DNA of 64,000 nucleotides from Flavobacterium aquaticum (lineage in GTDB: Bacteria > Bacteroidota > Bacteroidia > Flavobacteriales > Flavobacteriaceae). Below, piece by piece: positions 1-8,627 of this stretch. Below the pieces are notes generated by a model. It worked only from the letters and a program-made list of their open reading frames with translations, was not told the DNA's origin and did no database searches. The position numbers were made by a program, and so were the translations under genes. Numbering within the stretch: position 1 is the first letter of the stretch; each line of letters begins with the position of its first letter. Location of the stretch: contig NZ_QLMI01000003.1 of NCBI RefSeq assembly GCF_003259835.1, positions 124,001 through 188,000 of the forward strand. Direction: 5' to 3'.

Positions 1-1
1 T

Positions 2-151
2 AATTTGAGCTTTTCGAATTCCAATTTTATCCTTCAAGGAATATTAATTTACTTTTTACTTAAATTATTTAGAGACGGAACTTATTTCCCTCCAGAATTA
101 TTTTTCTTTATTTGGATGTTCTATTTCACAAATCAAAAAATTACAGAATGA
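2..151 (+). CDS. C-terminal end of a membrane protein, probably polysaccharide related (partial)
   Basis: An open frame runs in from the left window edge and gives 49 residues before a TGA at 149-151. It is very hydrophobic and aromatic (segments such as ILIYFLLKLF and ELFFFIWMFYF), as in the last membrane helices of a polymerase or flippase. The stop overlaps the ATG of the next glycosyltransferase as ATGA (148-151), which indicates translational coupling in one operon. With only the tail visible the family cannot be named; an oligosaccharide repeat-unit polymerase is a guess from context. Confidence 0.6.
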   Translation, partial: NLSFSNSNFILQGILIYFLLKLFRDGTYFPPELFFFIWMFYFTNQKITE

Positions 152-1230
152 AAAAAATTTATCATTTAGCTGAAAATGTATCTAACGAAAGTGGTGGTTT
201 AAGAACAGTAGTTATAAACCTTGATAAATACTTAAATAAAAATGAGGATTTTTCATCATTAGTAATTACAAATTATATGGAACCTACCGATAATTTTTTT
301 GAATTTAAACCTAAAAAAATAAAAAACTGGAATTATTCTTCAGAGCTTGAAAATTTTGCTTTCCAAAAAGCGGATGATTTTGATATTGCACATTTACATG
401 GAGTTTTCATGCATACACAATATGTCGGTTTAAAATTACATGAAAGAAAACAAAAACCTTTTGTAATTACACCTCATGGAATGCTAGAACCATGGCATTT
501 AAAAGATAAAGCTTTAAAGAAAAATATATATCGTTATTTAATCCTAAATAAAATTTTAAACAAATCGAGTGTTTTACATGCAATAACTCCACTTGAAAAA
601 GATAATCTATATAGATTAACAAACCATAAACAAATTATTGAAATTCCTAATCTTATCTATTTTAATGAGATTCCTAAAATTGATTACATTAATAAAGAAT
701 ACGAATATATACTTTTTTTAAGTAGAATACATCCTAAAAAAGGTTTAGATATTCTTATTAAAGCAATGTCGAAAATAAATAATAAAAGTATCAAATTAAA
801 AATTGTAGGTACTGAAAATCAATATTCAATTGAACTGAAAAAACAATGCAAAGAATTAAATATTGAAAATAGAATTGAATTCTTGGGAAGTGTATATGGT
901 CTTGAAAAATATAAATTATATTCAAATGCTAAAGCTTTTATTTTACCATCTTATTCTGAAGCTATAGGAATGGTTAATTTAGAAGCAGCAAGTTGTCAAA
1001 CACCAGTACTTACAACTTATAAAACTGGAATAAATTCTGATTGGGGCAAAAATGGTGGTATAATGATTAATCCAAATTTAGATGAACTAATCAATTCTTT
1101 AAACTTGATTGCTTCTTGGAATAATAATGAAAGAGAACAACGTGGTAAAATGCTATCAGAATATGTCTTAAAGGAATATAGTTGGGAAAAAAAAGGTCAT
1201 CTATGGGATGACCTATATAATTCTATATAA
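148..1230 (+). CDS. Family 4 glycosyltransferase (GT-B fold)
   Basis: Likely transfers a sugar from a nucleotide-activated donor to a lipid-linked oligosaccharide at the cytoplasmic face of the inner membrane. The 360-residue protein has an N-terminal acceptor half with a VSNESGGLRT glycine-rich loop and a C-terminal donor half that includes SRIHPKKGLDIL and the EX7E motif (E271 and E279, within PSYSEAIGMVNLEAA), typical of GT4. I chose the ATG at 148 rather than an in-frame TTG at 112, because 148 gives the standard GT4 N terminus and overlaps the upstream stop as ATGA. Sugar and linkage cannot be read from sequence. It sits in a surface-polysaccharide cluster with the genes at 1865 and 3093. 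Confidence 0.88.
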   Translation: MKKIYHLAENVSNESGGLRTVVINLDKYLNKNEDFSSLVITNYMEPTDNFFEFKPKKIKNWNYSSELENFAFQKADDFDIAHLHGVFMHTQYVGLKLHERKQKPFVITPHGMLEPWHLKDKALKKNIYRYLILNKILNKSSVLHAITPLEKDNLYRLTNHKQIIEIPNLIYFNEIPKIDYINKEYEYILFLSRIHPKKGLDILIKAMSKINNKSIKLKIVGTENQYSIELKKQCKELNIENRIEFLGSVYGLEKYKLYSNAKAFILPSYSEAIGMVNLEAASCQTPVLTTYKTGINSDWGKNGGIMINPNLDELINSLNLIASWNNNEREQRGKMLSEYVLKEYSWEKKGHLWDDLYNSI

Positions 1231-1244
1231 AAAAGTAAAAAATT

Positions 1245-1754
1245 TTATTTTACTAAAATTGACTCCAATTGCTCGTTTCCTTGCATTCTAGGTGGAAACT
1301 CTCCATCAAAATTTAATTTATAACTCATTGTTGGCTCATCCCAAGACAAACCAGTTCCTGCATTAAAATATTTAATGAAAGCCATATTAGATCCATCAAC
1401 TAAAGTTTTACCATTTTCTAATACTTTAATGCTTGTTATTTTGACTAACTTTTGTTCTCTATTTGAACTCAAGTCAAACTCTATATTTTCAACATTATAA
1501 TCTGAAGGTAAAATAACTTCTATCGTTTGAGGAGTTGAGCTACCTGTTATCTTGTGCTTTTGGGGATTATCATAATTCCAAAAACCATCCTTCATATACA
1601 CAAAAGATAATTCATCATCTTTTTCATAAACAGCATCAATTACAATTGAACGCTTATTAATTTCAACTTCTTTTTCAGAAATTACTTCTTCCTTTTTTTC
1701 ACCTCCGCAAGAAATTGAAAGGGCAATAATAAATAATCCAAAAAATCTTTTCAT
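1245..1754 (-). CDS. Predicted lipoprotein of unknown function
   Basis: 169 residues. A short signal peptide ends in a lipobox-like ISCGG (Cys16), so the product is probably lipidated and kept in the envelope. The mature part is acidic, starts with a Glu/Lys-rich linker and continues as a single apparently beta-rich domain (IVIDAVYEKDDELSFVYM, then SSTPQTIEVILPSDYNVEN). I do not recognise the family. It lies on the opposite strand, between two glycosyltransferase genes, and its stop is 15 bases from the stop of the gene at 148, so the two are convergent. A link to polysaccharide export is possible only from context. Confidence 0.75.
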   Translation of the reverse strand: MKRFFGLFIIALSISCGGEKKEEVISEKEVEINKRSIVIDAVYEKDDELSFVYMKDGFWNYDNPQKHKITGSSTPQTIEVILPSDYNVENIEFDLSSNREQKLVKITSIKVLENGKTLVDGSNMAFIKYFNAGTGLSWDEPTMSYKLNFDGEFPPRMQGNEQLESILVK

Positions 1755-1864
1755 TTTATTTTTCTTTTTAGTAGCACAAAAATATATATTTTTTTTTTAT
1801 TACAAACAAAAATGCTGTTATTTAAAAAATTATATTTGTTGGCTATTATTGAGTCAATTATACA

Positions 1865-3091
1865 ATGAATTTGAAGAAGAATATTTCCATTATAACAGCT
1901 AATTTTTATCCTGAAGATACCGCAATTGGTTTATATACCACTCAATTTGCCGAATTTCTATCTAAAAAACACAACGTAACTGTTATTTCTGGGTTTCCAT
2001 ACTATCCTCAATGGGAAATTTATAAAGAATACCAAGATAAAAACGATTTTATTACAGAAAGACTTAATGATATTGAAATCATAAGATACAAACAATTTGT
2101 TCCAAAAAAAGTAACCATTTTTTCAAGATTAAAAATGATTTTCAGCTTTGTATATGGAACAAATAAGAACATAAAAAAAATTGAAAAGACTGATTTAGTA
2201 ATTTGCTTAGTTCCTTTTACATTTTCAATAATCCCTGCATTCTTATTAGCAAAAAAGAAAAAAGCTAAATTATGGATTCATGTTCAAGATTTTGAATTTG
2301 ATTTAGCATTCGAATCTGGAATATTTAAGAAGAATCATCTTTTAGGTCTTTTGATTAAAAAGGCAGTAATTACTTTTGAAAAATTCTTATTAAATAAAGC
2401 AACCCTTATTAGTTCTATTAGTTTTCAAATGCTAAAGAAAGTCAACGAAAAAACCAATTCTGTTGATACATATTACTTTCCAAATTGGATTTCTAGTGAT
2501 GATATAAATCCAATAAAATCAAACCATCATAGCTATTTTGAAAAAGAAAAATTTTCACTTTTATATTCTGGAAATATTGGTGAAAAACAAGATTGGGATT
2601 TATTTTGTAAAGTTTGTTTGCTTTTAGAACCTCACAATGATATTGAAATTGTAATTGTTGGCGATGGTGGTTATTTAGACACCTTAAAATTAAATTGTGC
2701 AAAATTTAGCAATATAAAATTTAATCCGCTAGTTCCTTATCACGAGTTAAACGACTTGCTATGTAGCGCTTCTTGTCATTTTTTGTTCCAAAAACAGGAG
2801 GTTTTAGATACCTTAATGCCTTCTAAACTATTAGGAATGATGGCTAGTGAAAAAGTTTGTTTGGTTTCAGGAAACTCAAAATCTGAAGTTGCTAAAGTAT
2901 TAACACCTGATACTGGATTTTATATTTCAAGTATTGATCCAAAAGAAATTTATGATAAAATTATCTTTCTTAAAGATAATCCAGATTTATGTTCAGATAT
3001 GGGTAAAAAAGCTAGATTTAAAATAATTGAAAGTTTTTCAAAAGAAAAAGTATTAGATAACTTTATAAAAAAAATTGACGAAATTTTATAA
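1865..3091 (+). CDS. WcaI-like glycosyltransferase (GT4)
   Basis: 408 residues resembling the colanic-acid WcaI group. The N terminus ISIITANFYPEDTAIGLYTTQFAEFL is the usual start of this group (FxPE..GIG..). The middle carries LWIHVQDFEFDLAFESG, and the donor half has LYSGNIGEKQDW and MPSKLLGMMASEKVC, as in WcaI-type enzymes, in place of a classical EX7E. It likely adds a sugar (fucose in E. coli WcaI; substrate here unknown) to a lipid-linked repeat unit. The next gene starts 2 bases after its stop, so the two are almost surely co-transcribed. Upstream is a 110-base AT-rich spacer that could hold the promoter. Confidence 0.87.
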   Translation: MNLKKNISIITANFYPEDTAIGLYTTQFAEFLSKKHNVTVISGFPYYPQWEIYKEYQDKNDFITERLNDIEIIRYKQFVPKKVTIFSRLKMIFSFVYGTNKNIKKIEKTDLVICLVPFTFSIIPAFLLAKKKKAKLWIHVQDFEFDLAFESGIFKKNHLLGLLIKKAVITFEKFLLNKATLISSISFQMLKKVNEKTNSVDTYYFPNWISSDDINPIKSNHHSYFEKEKFSLLYSGNIGEKQDWDLFCKVCLLLEPHNDIEIVIVGDGGYLDTLKLNCAKFSNIKFNPLVPYHELNDLLCSASCHFLFQKQEVLDTLMPSKLLGMMASEKVCLVSGNSKSEVAKVLTPDTGFYISSIDPKEIYDKIIFLKDNPDLCSDMGKKARFKIIESFSKEKVLDNFIKKIDEIL

Positions 3092-3092
3092 C

Positions 3093-4331
3093 ATGAATAA
3101 ATTTTTAGACAAAGTATACCCGTATACACTTTTCCCACTTTTTGCATTTCCTCTTTTAAAAGAAAATATCAGTATGATTTTTTTAGGAGTTTTTGCGTTA
3201 TTCACCATAAGATATTCACTTATTAATAAAACAAAAACAATAATTAAATCAAATTGGCTTGTTTTCTCTATTCCTTTTTTTATTGTTGTAATAGCAAGTT
3301 TATTAAGAGGCGAATTAGTAAAAAATTTAGGCGAAATTAATCATGTACTCCTTTTTTTAGCGTTACCAATTTTTTTCTTTTTATCTTCAGATGAATTATT
3401 TACTAAAGAAAAAATCGTTCACTATTTCAAGTTTTTAATCTACTGTTGTGCTGTTTTAATCTTTATTTATATACTGCTTTTTTTGGTTAATCATCAATTC
3501 TATGAGTTGTTTGCAACAAAATATAACAGTTCTTTGTTTAGAGATTTTGTTTACTCTAAAACTAATTTTTTCACGATACATCCTGCATATTTAACCTCCA
3601 TTACTTTATTTGGAACCGCTTTTTGTATTGAAGAATTAAAAGCAAGGTTTAGTTACTTATACCTTCTCCTAATTATCCTTTTTTTCTCTTTTACATTTCT
3701 ATTACTAACGAAATTGAATATTGTATTAATTACAATGTTAATTTTATATTCGATTTTTAGATATTCTAAAATTAAAATAATATACAAATTTTCCCTAGTC
3801 TTATTGATCGCTGTAGTTTCAATTATTTTAATTTATATCACGCCTGGAATGATGTTGAGAATATTAGAAGTTATCAACAGTTTAAACACAGAGCCAATTG
3901 GAGCTGCATATGATTCAACCAACATTAGAAAGGCAATATATACTTGTGACTTTCTTCTAATTAAAGAAAACTTTTGGTATGGTGTTGGTTTCTCTGAATT
4001 AAAATTAGAATTATTAAACTGTTTTAATGAAAATTACCAGTCTGATTTTTATAAAAATCATTTGTACTTAACACATAATTATTTTATTTATGTTTTGTTG
4101 GGTTCTGGAATTTTTGGACTAATTTCTTTATTGTATTTTTTCTATAAAAGTTACTCTTTCCTTTTAAACTTTAAATCTTTAACCATTGGAGTTTTTATGC
4201 TCAATACCTTATTAATGTGTATGATTGAAGATTATTTTTACAGACAAAATGGAATTTTATTTTTTCTTTTAATACTTCTTAGTTTATTTAAATTTCACTC
4301 TAAATACAAAACTAATTTATTTGATAAATAA
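3093..4331 (+). CDS. O-antigen ligase / polymerase-like membrane protein
   Basis: 412 residues with about ten hydrophobic segments spread along the whole length. Near the C terminus LTHNYFIYVLLGSGIFGL matches the conserved periplasmic His-Asn region and following helix of the Wzy_C (O-antigen ligase/polymerase) family. It probably joins undecaprenyl-linked glycan repeats, or attaches them to lipid A core, on the periplasmic side of the inner membrane; ligase and polymerase cannot be told apart by sequence alone. The ATG at 3093 is preferred over a TTG at 3075 inside the upstream gene. It converges with the lipoprotein gene at 4312 and shares 20 bases with it. Confidence 0.82.
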   Translation: MNKFLDKVYPYTLFPLFAFPLLKENISMIFLGVFALFTIRYSLINKTKTIIKSNWLVFSIPFFIVVIASLLRGELVKNLGEINHVLLFLALPIFFFLSSDELFTKEKIVHYFKFLIYCCAVLIFIYILLFLVNHQFYELFATKYNSSLFRDFVYSKTNFFTIHPAYLTSITLFGTAFCIEELKARFSYLYLLLIILFFSFTFLLLTKLNIVLITMLILYSIFRYSKIKIIYKFSLVLLIAVVSIILIYITPGMMLRILEVINSLNTEPIGAAYDSTNIRKAIYTCDFLLIKENFWYGVGFSELKLELLNCFNENYQSDFYKNHLYLTHNYFIYVLLGSGIFGLISLLYFFYKSYSFLLNFKSLTIGVFMLNTLLMCMIEDYFYRQNGILFFLLILLSLFKFHSKYKTNLFDK

Positions 4332-5085
4332 CTCTTCCTGTGTAATGTTGTATAATATCGTCCTGAAGAGGTAAGCTTTTTAAAATAACATTTCCAACAC
4401 TATAAATATCACCATATATTCGACTTGTTGGTCTAAAAATCATATCATTTGAACCTCTATGAAAAACATAAATGCTATTTGAAACATCTATTTCTTCTCC
4501 ATAAAAAATTCCATTCCCCCAAAAAAAAGCTACATTTAAATTGTTACACTGACCTTTAATGTAAAAGTTTGATACGTTATTGCTTTCAATAATAACATAT
4601 TCATTAGAATTTACGGTTAGATGGAAATCTCCTGTACCTGCTCCATCAGATAAGTCCATAGAAAATAAACGAATAATTCGTGAATGTAATACCCCTTCAG
4701 ATTCTATTTTCTGCTCGGTTTTACAATGTATTTCTAACTCTGGTATTAAAGGTAAAAGCGTACCATCTGGAATTGTTACATAAACCTTTGTTTGCCCATA
4801 ATCACGAGCAATATTACAAGTTGAATTATCTTTTATAACTAGCATATCACCGTCTAATCTTACTTCTAAATCATCAATAATGTTGTCTGATGTAACTATT
4901 TTAACTTCATAACTTGAACCTTCTCTAATCACTAATCCCACACCATCATACACTTTTATTTTTGTAAAATTTTCTAATGGAAACGTTTGTGTAATTTGAC
5001 TACCATTTCCTTTGAAACAATCTTCAGAAATACCGCAGCTGCTCATAAAAATTAGTAGTAAAAAATATAAGGTGTACTTTTTCAT
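4312..5085 (-). CDS. Head-GIN domain lipoprotein (DUF2807)
   Basis: 257 residues. A signal peptide with lipobox SSC (Cys17) is followed by a beta-helical DUF2807 'head GIN' domain, seen in FTKIKVYDGVGLVIREG and DLEVRLDGDMLVI, a pattern of short alternating beta strands. This family is common in Bacteroidota, is thought to be exported, and has no established molecular function. It is the last gene of the rhamnose/chain-length operon (35 bases after the PagL-like gene), but a dispersed hairpin repeat occupies that gap, so co-transcription is uncertain. A second head-GIN protein is encoded at 24943. Confidence 0.82.
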   Translation of the reverse strand: MKKYTLYFLLLIFMSSCGISEDCFKGNGSQITQTFPLENFTKIKVYDGVGLVIREGSSYEVKIVTSDNIIDDLEVRLDGDMLVIKDNSTCNIARDYGQTKVYVTIPDGTLLPLIPELEIHCKTEQKIESEGVLHSRIIRLFSMDLSDGAGTGDFHLTVNSNEYVIIESNNVSNFYIKGQCNNLNVAFFWGNGIFYGEEIDVSNSIYVFHRGSNDMIFRPTSRIYGDIYSVGNVILKSLPLQDDIIQHYTGRVIYQIN

Positions 5086-5090
5086 ATTTA

Positions 5091-5116
5091 GATTTCTCGA
5101 CTTCGCTTAAATTGAC
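5091..5116 (-). repeat. Copy of the AAGCGAAGTCGAGA dispersed repeat
   Basis: On the minus strand this 26-base stretch contains TTAAGCGAAGTCGAGAAATC. Near-identical cores occur at 31395-31423 and inside gltX at 34126-34148. It forms an imperfect hairpin and fills the 35-base gap between two genes. Confidence 0.6.
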
Positions 5117-5120
5117 AATT

Positions 5121-6212
5121 TCACAATCTTATTCCTAAAGTAGCTTCAATAGCTTCAGCTCTTCCGCCATGTGTTTTTAAGCCAACTCCTGTGAAAATGT
5201 TTTTATAAAGATAATATTTTAGTCCAACTCTTTGATAAACATCAATCTCATAATTAAAAGGTTTGTAAACATAATACCCAAGTTGCGTTTCAATGGATAG
5301 TTTATTAATAAATAATTCATGTCCAACAAAAAGTCCAATTCTTTTATAATCAGTATTAGGATCTAATGGTGGTTTATCAGGATATGCTACTGACGAAAAA
5401 GCAATCAAATCTCTAAGGTAACGAGAGAAAAAAACATCGGTTCCTAGTTGTAAAGCGCTTTTTCTTCCAATTCGTTTATCAGCATACAAACCAATGTGAT
5501 AAAATTGACGCTGACCTAAATGCGGCACTGGTCCTTCAGAAACTCCTGTTCTGAAGGCTATATTATATTTTATTCTTTCTTTGTAAGTGTCTTTTGAAGG
5601 CAGTGAATCAACAATAAACTCTTGTTTGTCGTTGAAATTATAATTCAATCCTACGTTAAAAGCTATCGTGTTAATTCCACTATTTGGTGCTTTAAATCGT
5701 CCATTTGAAAAATGAGTCAACATAAAACCTGCTTGTAGCCCAATTCTATCAATAATATTCTCCTTCTTATATTGCAATAAGAAATAATTATTATCCATAA
5801 ATTTAGTTCCAAAAGCGTTGTTTTTATTGTTGGTTTCTTTATCGTATGGATTTGAAGTCATCCCAATTCCTTGCGAAATTCGGAACATTAATTGACGCTT
5901 AAAAAAATAAAAATTATAATGGACTCCAACCGCATGATTCACTCCTAAATACTGATTTTTGAAATCTAAATAATGATACGAAATACCATAATCTGGATAA
6001 TTATACACTTGTTGCCATTCTTTTTTTCCAAAGGTTTTCCAGTTATAACTTAGCAAAAATCCGTCAGGATGACCTGTGATTAAATGGCCAATATCGTTGG
6101 TATGTTTATAAACATTTCCTCTAAAAAGTTGCACATCAAAATAGGTTGATGCTTTTTCTTGGGAAAAGGATAAAAAGAAAGTAAAGCAAAAAAGTATAAC
6201 TATTTTTTTCAT
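5121..6212 (-). CDS. PagL-like outer-membrane beta-barrel (acyloxyacyl hydrolase family)
   Basis: 363 residues with a signal peptide (about 1-17, ending FLSFSQ) and alternating aromatic beta-strand patterns to the end. The motif H167-F-S169-N170-G corresponds to the H-x-S-N active-site strand of lipid A 3-O-deacylase PagL, where His126, Ser128 and Glu140 form the triad. The residue at the Glu140 spacing is Asn181 here (PNSGIN), so the acid of the triad seems to be missing. It probably sits in the outer membrane and may act on, or bind, lipid A acyl chains. It follows rfbD by 4 bases in the rhamnose operon, which fits a role in lipopolysaccharide maturation. Confidence 0.75.
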   Translation of the reverse strand: MKKIVILFCFTFFLSFSQEKASTYFDVQLFRGNVYKHTNDIGHLITGHPDGFLLSYNWKTFGKKEWQQVYNYPDYGISYHYLDFKNQYLGVNHAVGVHYNFYFFKRQLMFRISQGIGMTSNPYDKETNNKNNAFGTKFMDNNYFLLQYKKENIIDRIGLQAGFMLTHFSNGRFKAPNSGINTIAFNVGLNYNFNDKQEFIVDSLPSKDTYKERIKYNIAFRTGVSEGPVPHLGQRQFYHIGLYADKRIGRKSALQLGTDVFFSRYLRDLIAFSSVAYPDKPPLDPNTDYKRIGLFVGHELFINKLSIETQLGYYVYKPFNYEIDVYQRVGLKYYLYKNIFTGVGLKTHGGRAEAIEATLGIRL

Positions 6213-6216
6213 GAAT

Positions 6217-7155
6217 TTACAATTGATTAATACATGTTGCTAAACTCGTTTGCCATCCATTGATTTCAATATCGAATGTTCTTTTAATTTTTGTTTTATC
6301 TAAAACACTATACGCTGGTCTTTTTGCTGGCGTAGGATAAGCCGAAGTTGGAATAGGTCTTAAATCTATTTTAATTCCTTTTTGATGGAAGATTTCATTA
6401 GCAAAATCATACCAAGAACATTGCCCTTCGTTACTGAAATTGTAAATTCCAAAACTTGAAACTTGACCCGAGTGAAAACGAACTGGCGAAGCAAACTTGA
6501 AACTTGAAACTATTATAACTATCAAAACCTCAGCTAAATCAACAGCATTTGTTGGTGTTCCAATTTGGTCTGCAACAACAGATAAACTTTCGCGTTCCGA
6601 TGCCAATCGCAACATAGTTTTCATAAAATTGTTCCCAAATTGAGAATATACCCAAGAAGTTCTAATGATAAAATGTTTTTCCCAATTCGCCTGAATCGCT
6701 TGTTCTCCTTGTAGTTTTGTTAAACCATACACACCACTTGGAAAAGGCACATCGGTTTCTGTAAGTCCTAAATTGCTTTTTAAAGGCAGTCTAAGTTCTC
6801 TATCATAATAGGCAATCCCGTCTAAAAAATAAGCATCAAAAACAAAATCAGTAGAAATATGAATTAGAATCGTATTGTGTTTTTTACACGTAATTGCTAA
6901 GTTTTCTGGTCCGTTTGCATTGATATCAAAAGCTTTTGAAGATTCACTTTCGGCTTTATCAACTGCTGTATAAGCCGCTGCATTGATACAAAAATGAGGT
7001 TGAAACTCATCAAAAACAGCTTGACAGTTTTCTAAATTAGTAATATCTAATTCAGATGAAGAACAAAATATAAAACTTAGCTCCGGATAATTTCCCGAAA
7101 TTAATTGAATCGCTTGTCCTAATTGTCCGTTTGCTCCTGTTACGAGTACTACCAT
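6217..7155 (-). CDS. rfbD: dTDP-4-dehydrorhamnose reductase
   Basis: Last step of dTDP-L-rhamnose synthesis: NAD(P)H reduction of dTDP-4-keto-L-rhamnose in the cytoplasm. The Rossmann motif GANGQLG is at 7-13, STDFVFD at 101-107, and the catalytic YxxxK is Y143-GLT-K147. C-terminal FSNEGQCSWYDFA is typical. At 312 residues it is longer than the usual roughly 285-300 because of two poorly conserved inserts, one after residue 107 and one at about 216-235. The second is encoded by TTGAAAC-type repeats (see 6452-6510). The start overlaps the rfbC stop by 7 bases. It is the fourth rfb gene of the operon. Confidence 0.93.
   Translation of the reverse strand: MVVLVTGANGQLGQAIQLISGNYPELSFIFCSSSELDITNLENCQAVFDEFQPHFCINAAAYTAVDKAESESSKAFDINANGPENLAITCKKHNTILIHISTDFVFDAYFLDGIAYYDRELRLPLKSNLGLTETDVPFPSGVYGLTKLQGEQAIQANWEKHFIIRTSWVYSQFGNNFMKTMLRLASERESLSVVADQIGTPTNAVDLAEVLIVIIVSSFKFASPVRFHSGQVSSFGIYNFSNEGQCSWYDFANEIFHQKGIKIDLRPIPTSAYPTPAKRPAYSVLDKTKIKRTFDIEINGWQTSLATCINQL
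6452..6510. repeat. AAACTTGAAAC repeat inserted within rfbD
   Basis: Two copies of AAACTTGAAACTTGA (6452-6466 and 6493-6507) flank a 26-base centre inside the rfbD frame, coding for residues about 216-235. Similar TTGAAAC/TTTCAAG strings occur in spacers near 7740 and 56340. The reading frame stays open across the repeat. Confidence 0.55.
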
Positions 7156-7700
7156 ACTTTTTTTGCGTTTTCAAGATTTGGTAAAACTTGATCTTTTTCG
7201 GAAATTATCAACTCATTCAAAGGAAAATTCCAATTGATATTTACGCTTTGATCATTAAAAATCAAGCCACCTTCGCTTTCTTTGTTGTAAAAATTATCGC
7301 ATTTATAAAAGAAAATAGCAGTGTTAGACAAAACTAAATACCCATGAGCAAAACCTCTTGGTACAAAAAATTGTTTTTGATTTTCTGCTGAAAGCAAAAC
7401 CGCTTCATACTGACCATAAGTTTCTGATTCTGGACGTAAATCTACCGCAACATCTAAAACTTCGCCATCAAGAACACGTACTAACTTTGCTTGCGCATGT
7501 TCACCACATTGATAATGCAAACCTCTTAAAACCCCATTAGTAGAAAACGATTGATTGTCTTGCACAAAAGTTACTTTTTGTCCAATTCCTTCCTGAAAAG
7601 TCTTTTCATTAAAACTTTCCATGAAATAACCACGTTCGTCTTTTATTATTTTTGGTTCTAGGATAAAACATCCTTTAAGTTTGGTTTCTGTAAATTTCAA
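7149..7700 (-). CDS. rfbC: dTDP-4-dehydrorhamnose 3,5-epimerase
   Basis: 183 residues, the normal length of RmlC, a cupin enzyme that epimerises C3 and C5 of dTDP-4-keto-6-deoxyglucose. Family landmarks are DERGYFMESFNEKTF near residue 22, VLRGLHYQ carrying the conserved active-site histidine, KLVRVLDGEVLDVAVDLR, and FVPRGFAHGYLVLS. The catalytic base of the family is that first His. It starts 69 bases after rfbA, with an AT-rich TTGAAA-repeat spacer, and overlaps rfbD by 7 bases, so it is part of the rhamnose operon. Confidence 0.95.
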   Translation of the reverse strand: MKFTETKLKGCFILEPKIIKDERGYFMESFNEKTFQEGIGQKVTFVQDNQSFSTNGVLRGLHYQCGEHAQAKLVRVLDGEVLDVAVDLRPESETYGQYEAVLLSAENQKQFFVPRGFAHGYLVLSNTAIFFYKCDNFYNKESEGGLIFNDQSVNINWNFPLNELIISEKDQVLPNLENAKKVW

Positions 7701-7769
7701 AGTATTTTAAAAAATCAAATTCAAACTTCAACTTCAAATAACTTGAAATTTGAAACATTAAACAAAATA

Positions 7770-8627
7770 TTAAACTAAGCTCATTAAATGTTTTCCGTAA
7801 CCACTTTTTAACAACGGTTCTGCTAATTTTTTTAATTGGTCAGCATTAATAAAACCCATTTTGTAGGCTACTTCTTCAATAGCTCCAATTTTTAATCCTT
7901 GACGTTCTTCAATTACTTGTACAAATTGTCCAGCTTGCATTAATGATTGAAAAGTTCCCGTGTCTAACCAAGCGGTTCCTCTATCTAAAATACTTACTTG
8001 TAATTTTCCGCAATTTAAGTATTCTTTATTCACATCGGTAATTTCTAATTCACCTCGGTTACTTGGTTTAATATTTGCTGCGATTTCTAAAACGTTATTA
8101 TCATAAAAATAAATTCCTGGAACAGCATAGTTTGATTTCGGCTGCGCAGGTTTCTCTTCGATAGATAAAACTTTTCCATCTTTATCAAAATCTACCACAC
8201 CGTAACGCTCAGGATCATGCACGTGATAGGCATAAATGATTCCGCCGTCTGGATTATTATTTGATTGAAGTAATTCGGCTAAACCTGTTCCATAAAATAT
8301 ATTATCTCCTAAAATTAGGGCTACTTTGTCGTTTCCAACAAATTCTTTACCAATGATAAAGGCTTCAGCTAAACCATTAGGGTGTTCTTGAACGGCATAT
8401 TCGAATTTACAACCTAACGATTTTCCGTCGCCTAATAATTGACGAAATAAAGGTAAATCGTGCGGAGTTGAAATGATTAAAATTTCGTTAATTCCTGCCC
8501 ACATCAGTGTTGATAATGGATAGTAAATCATTGGTTTATCATAAATTGGCATCAATTGCTTGCTAACCGCCAATGTTAACGGATGCAAACGCGTGCCTGA
8601 ACCTCCAGCTAATATAATTCCCTTCAT
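7770..8627 (-). CDS. rfbA: Glucose-1-phosphate thymidylyltransferase
   Basis: 285 residues. Makes dTDP-glucose from dTTP and glucose-1-phosphate, the entry step to dTDP-rhamnose. The nucleotidyltransferase signature [11 protein letters not shown] is at 8-18, followed by [38 protein letters not shown] and [12 protein letters not shown] are the other RmlA landmarks. The start codon overlaps the stop of rfbB as TAATG (position 8627), the tight coupling seen through this operon. dTDP-L-rhamnose, the product, feeds glycosyltransferases such as those at the left of the window. Confidence 0.96.
   Translation of the reverse strand: MKGIILAGGSGTRLHPLTLAVSKQLMPIYDKPMIYYPLSTLMWAGINEILIISTPHDLPLFRQLLGDGKSLGCKFEYAVQEHPNGLAEAFIIGKEFVGNDKVALILGDNIFYGTGLAELLQSNNNPDGGIIYAYHVHDPERYGVVDFDKDGKVLSIEEKPAQPKSNYAVPGIYFYDNNVLEIAANIKPSNRGELEITDVNKEYLNCGKLQVSILDRGTAWLDTGTFQSLMQAGQFVQVIEERQGLKIGAIEEVAYKMGFINADQLKKLAEPLLKSGYGKHLMSLV

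Noticed and set aside
112..147. Extended N terminus of the first glycosyltransferase (TTG at 112)
   Set aside because: The ATG at 148 gives a normal GT4 start and overlaps the upstream stop; the 12 extra codons read as part of the preceding gene in another frame.
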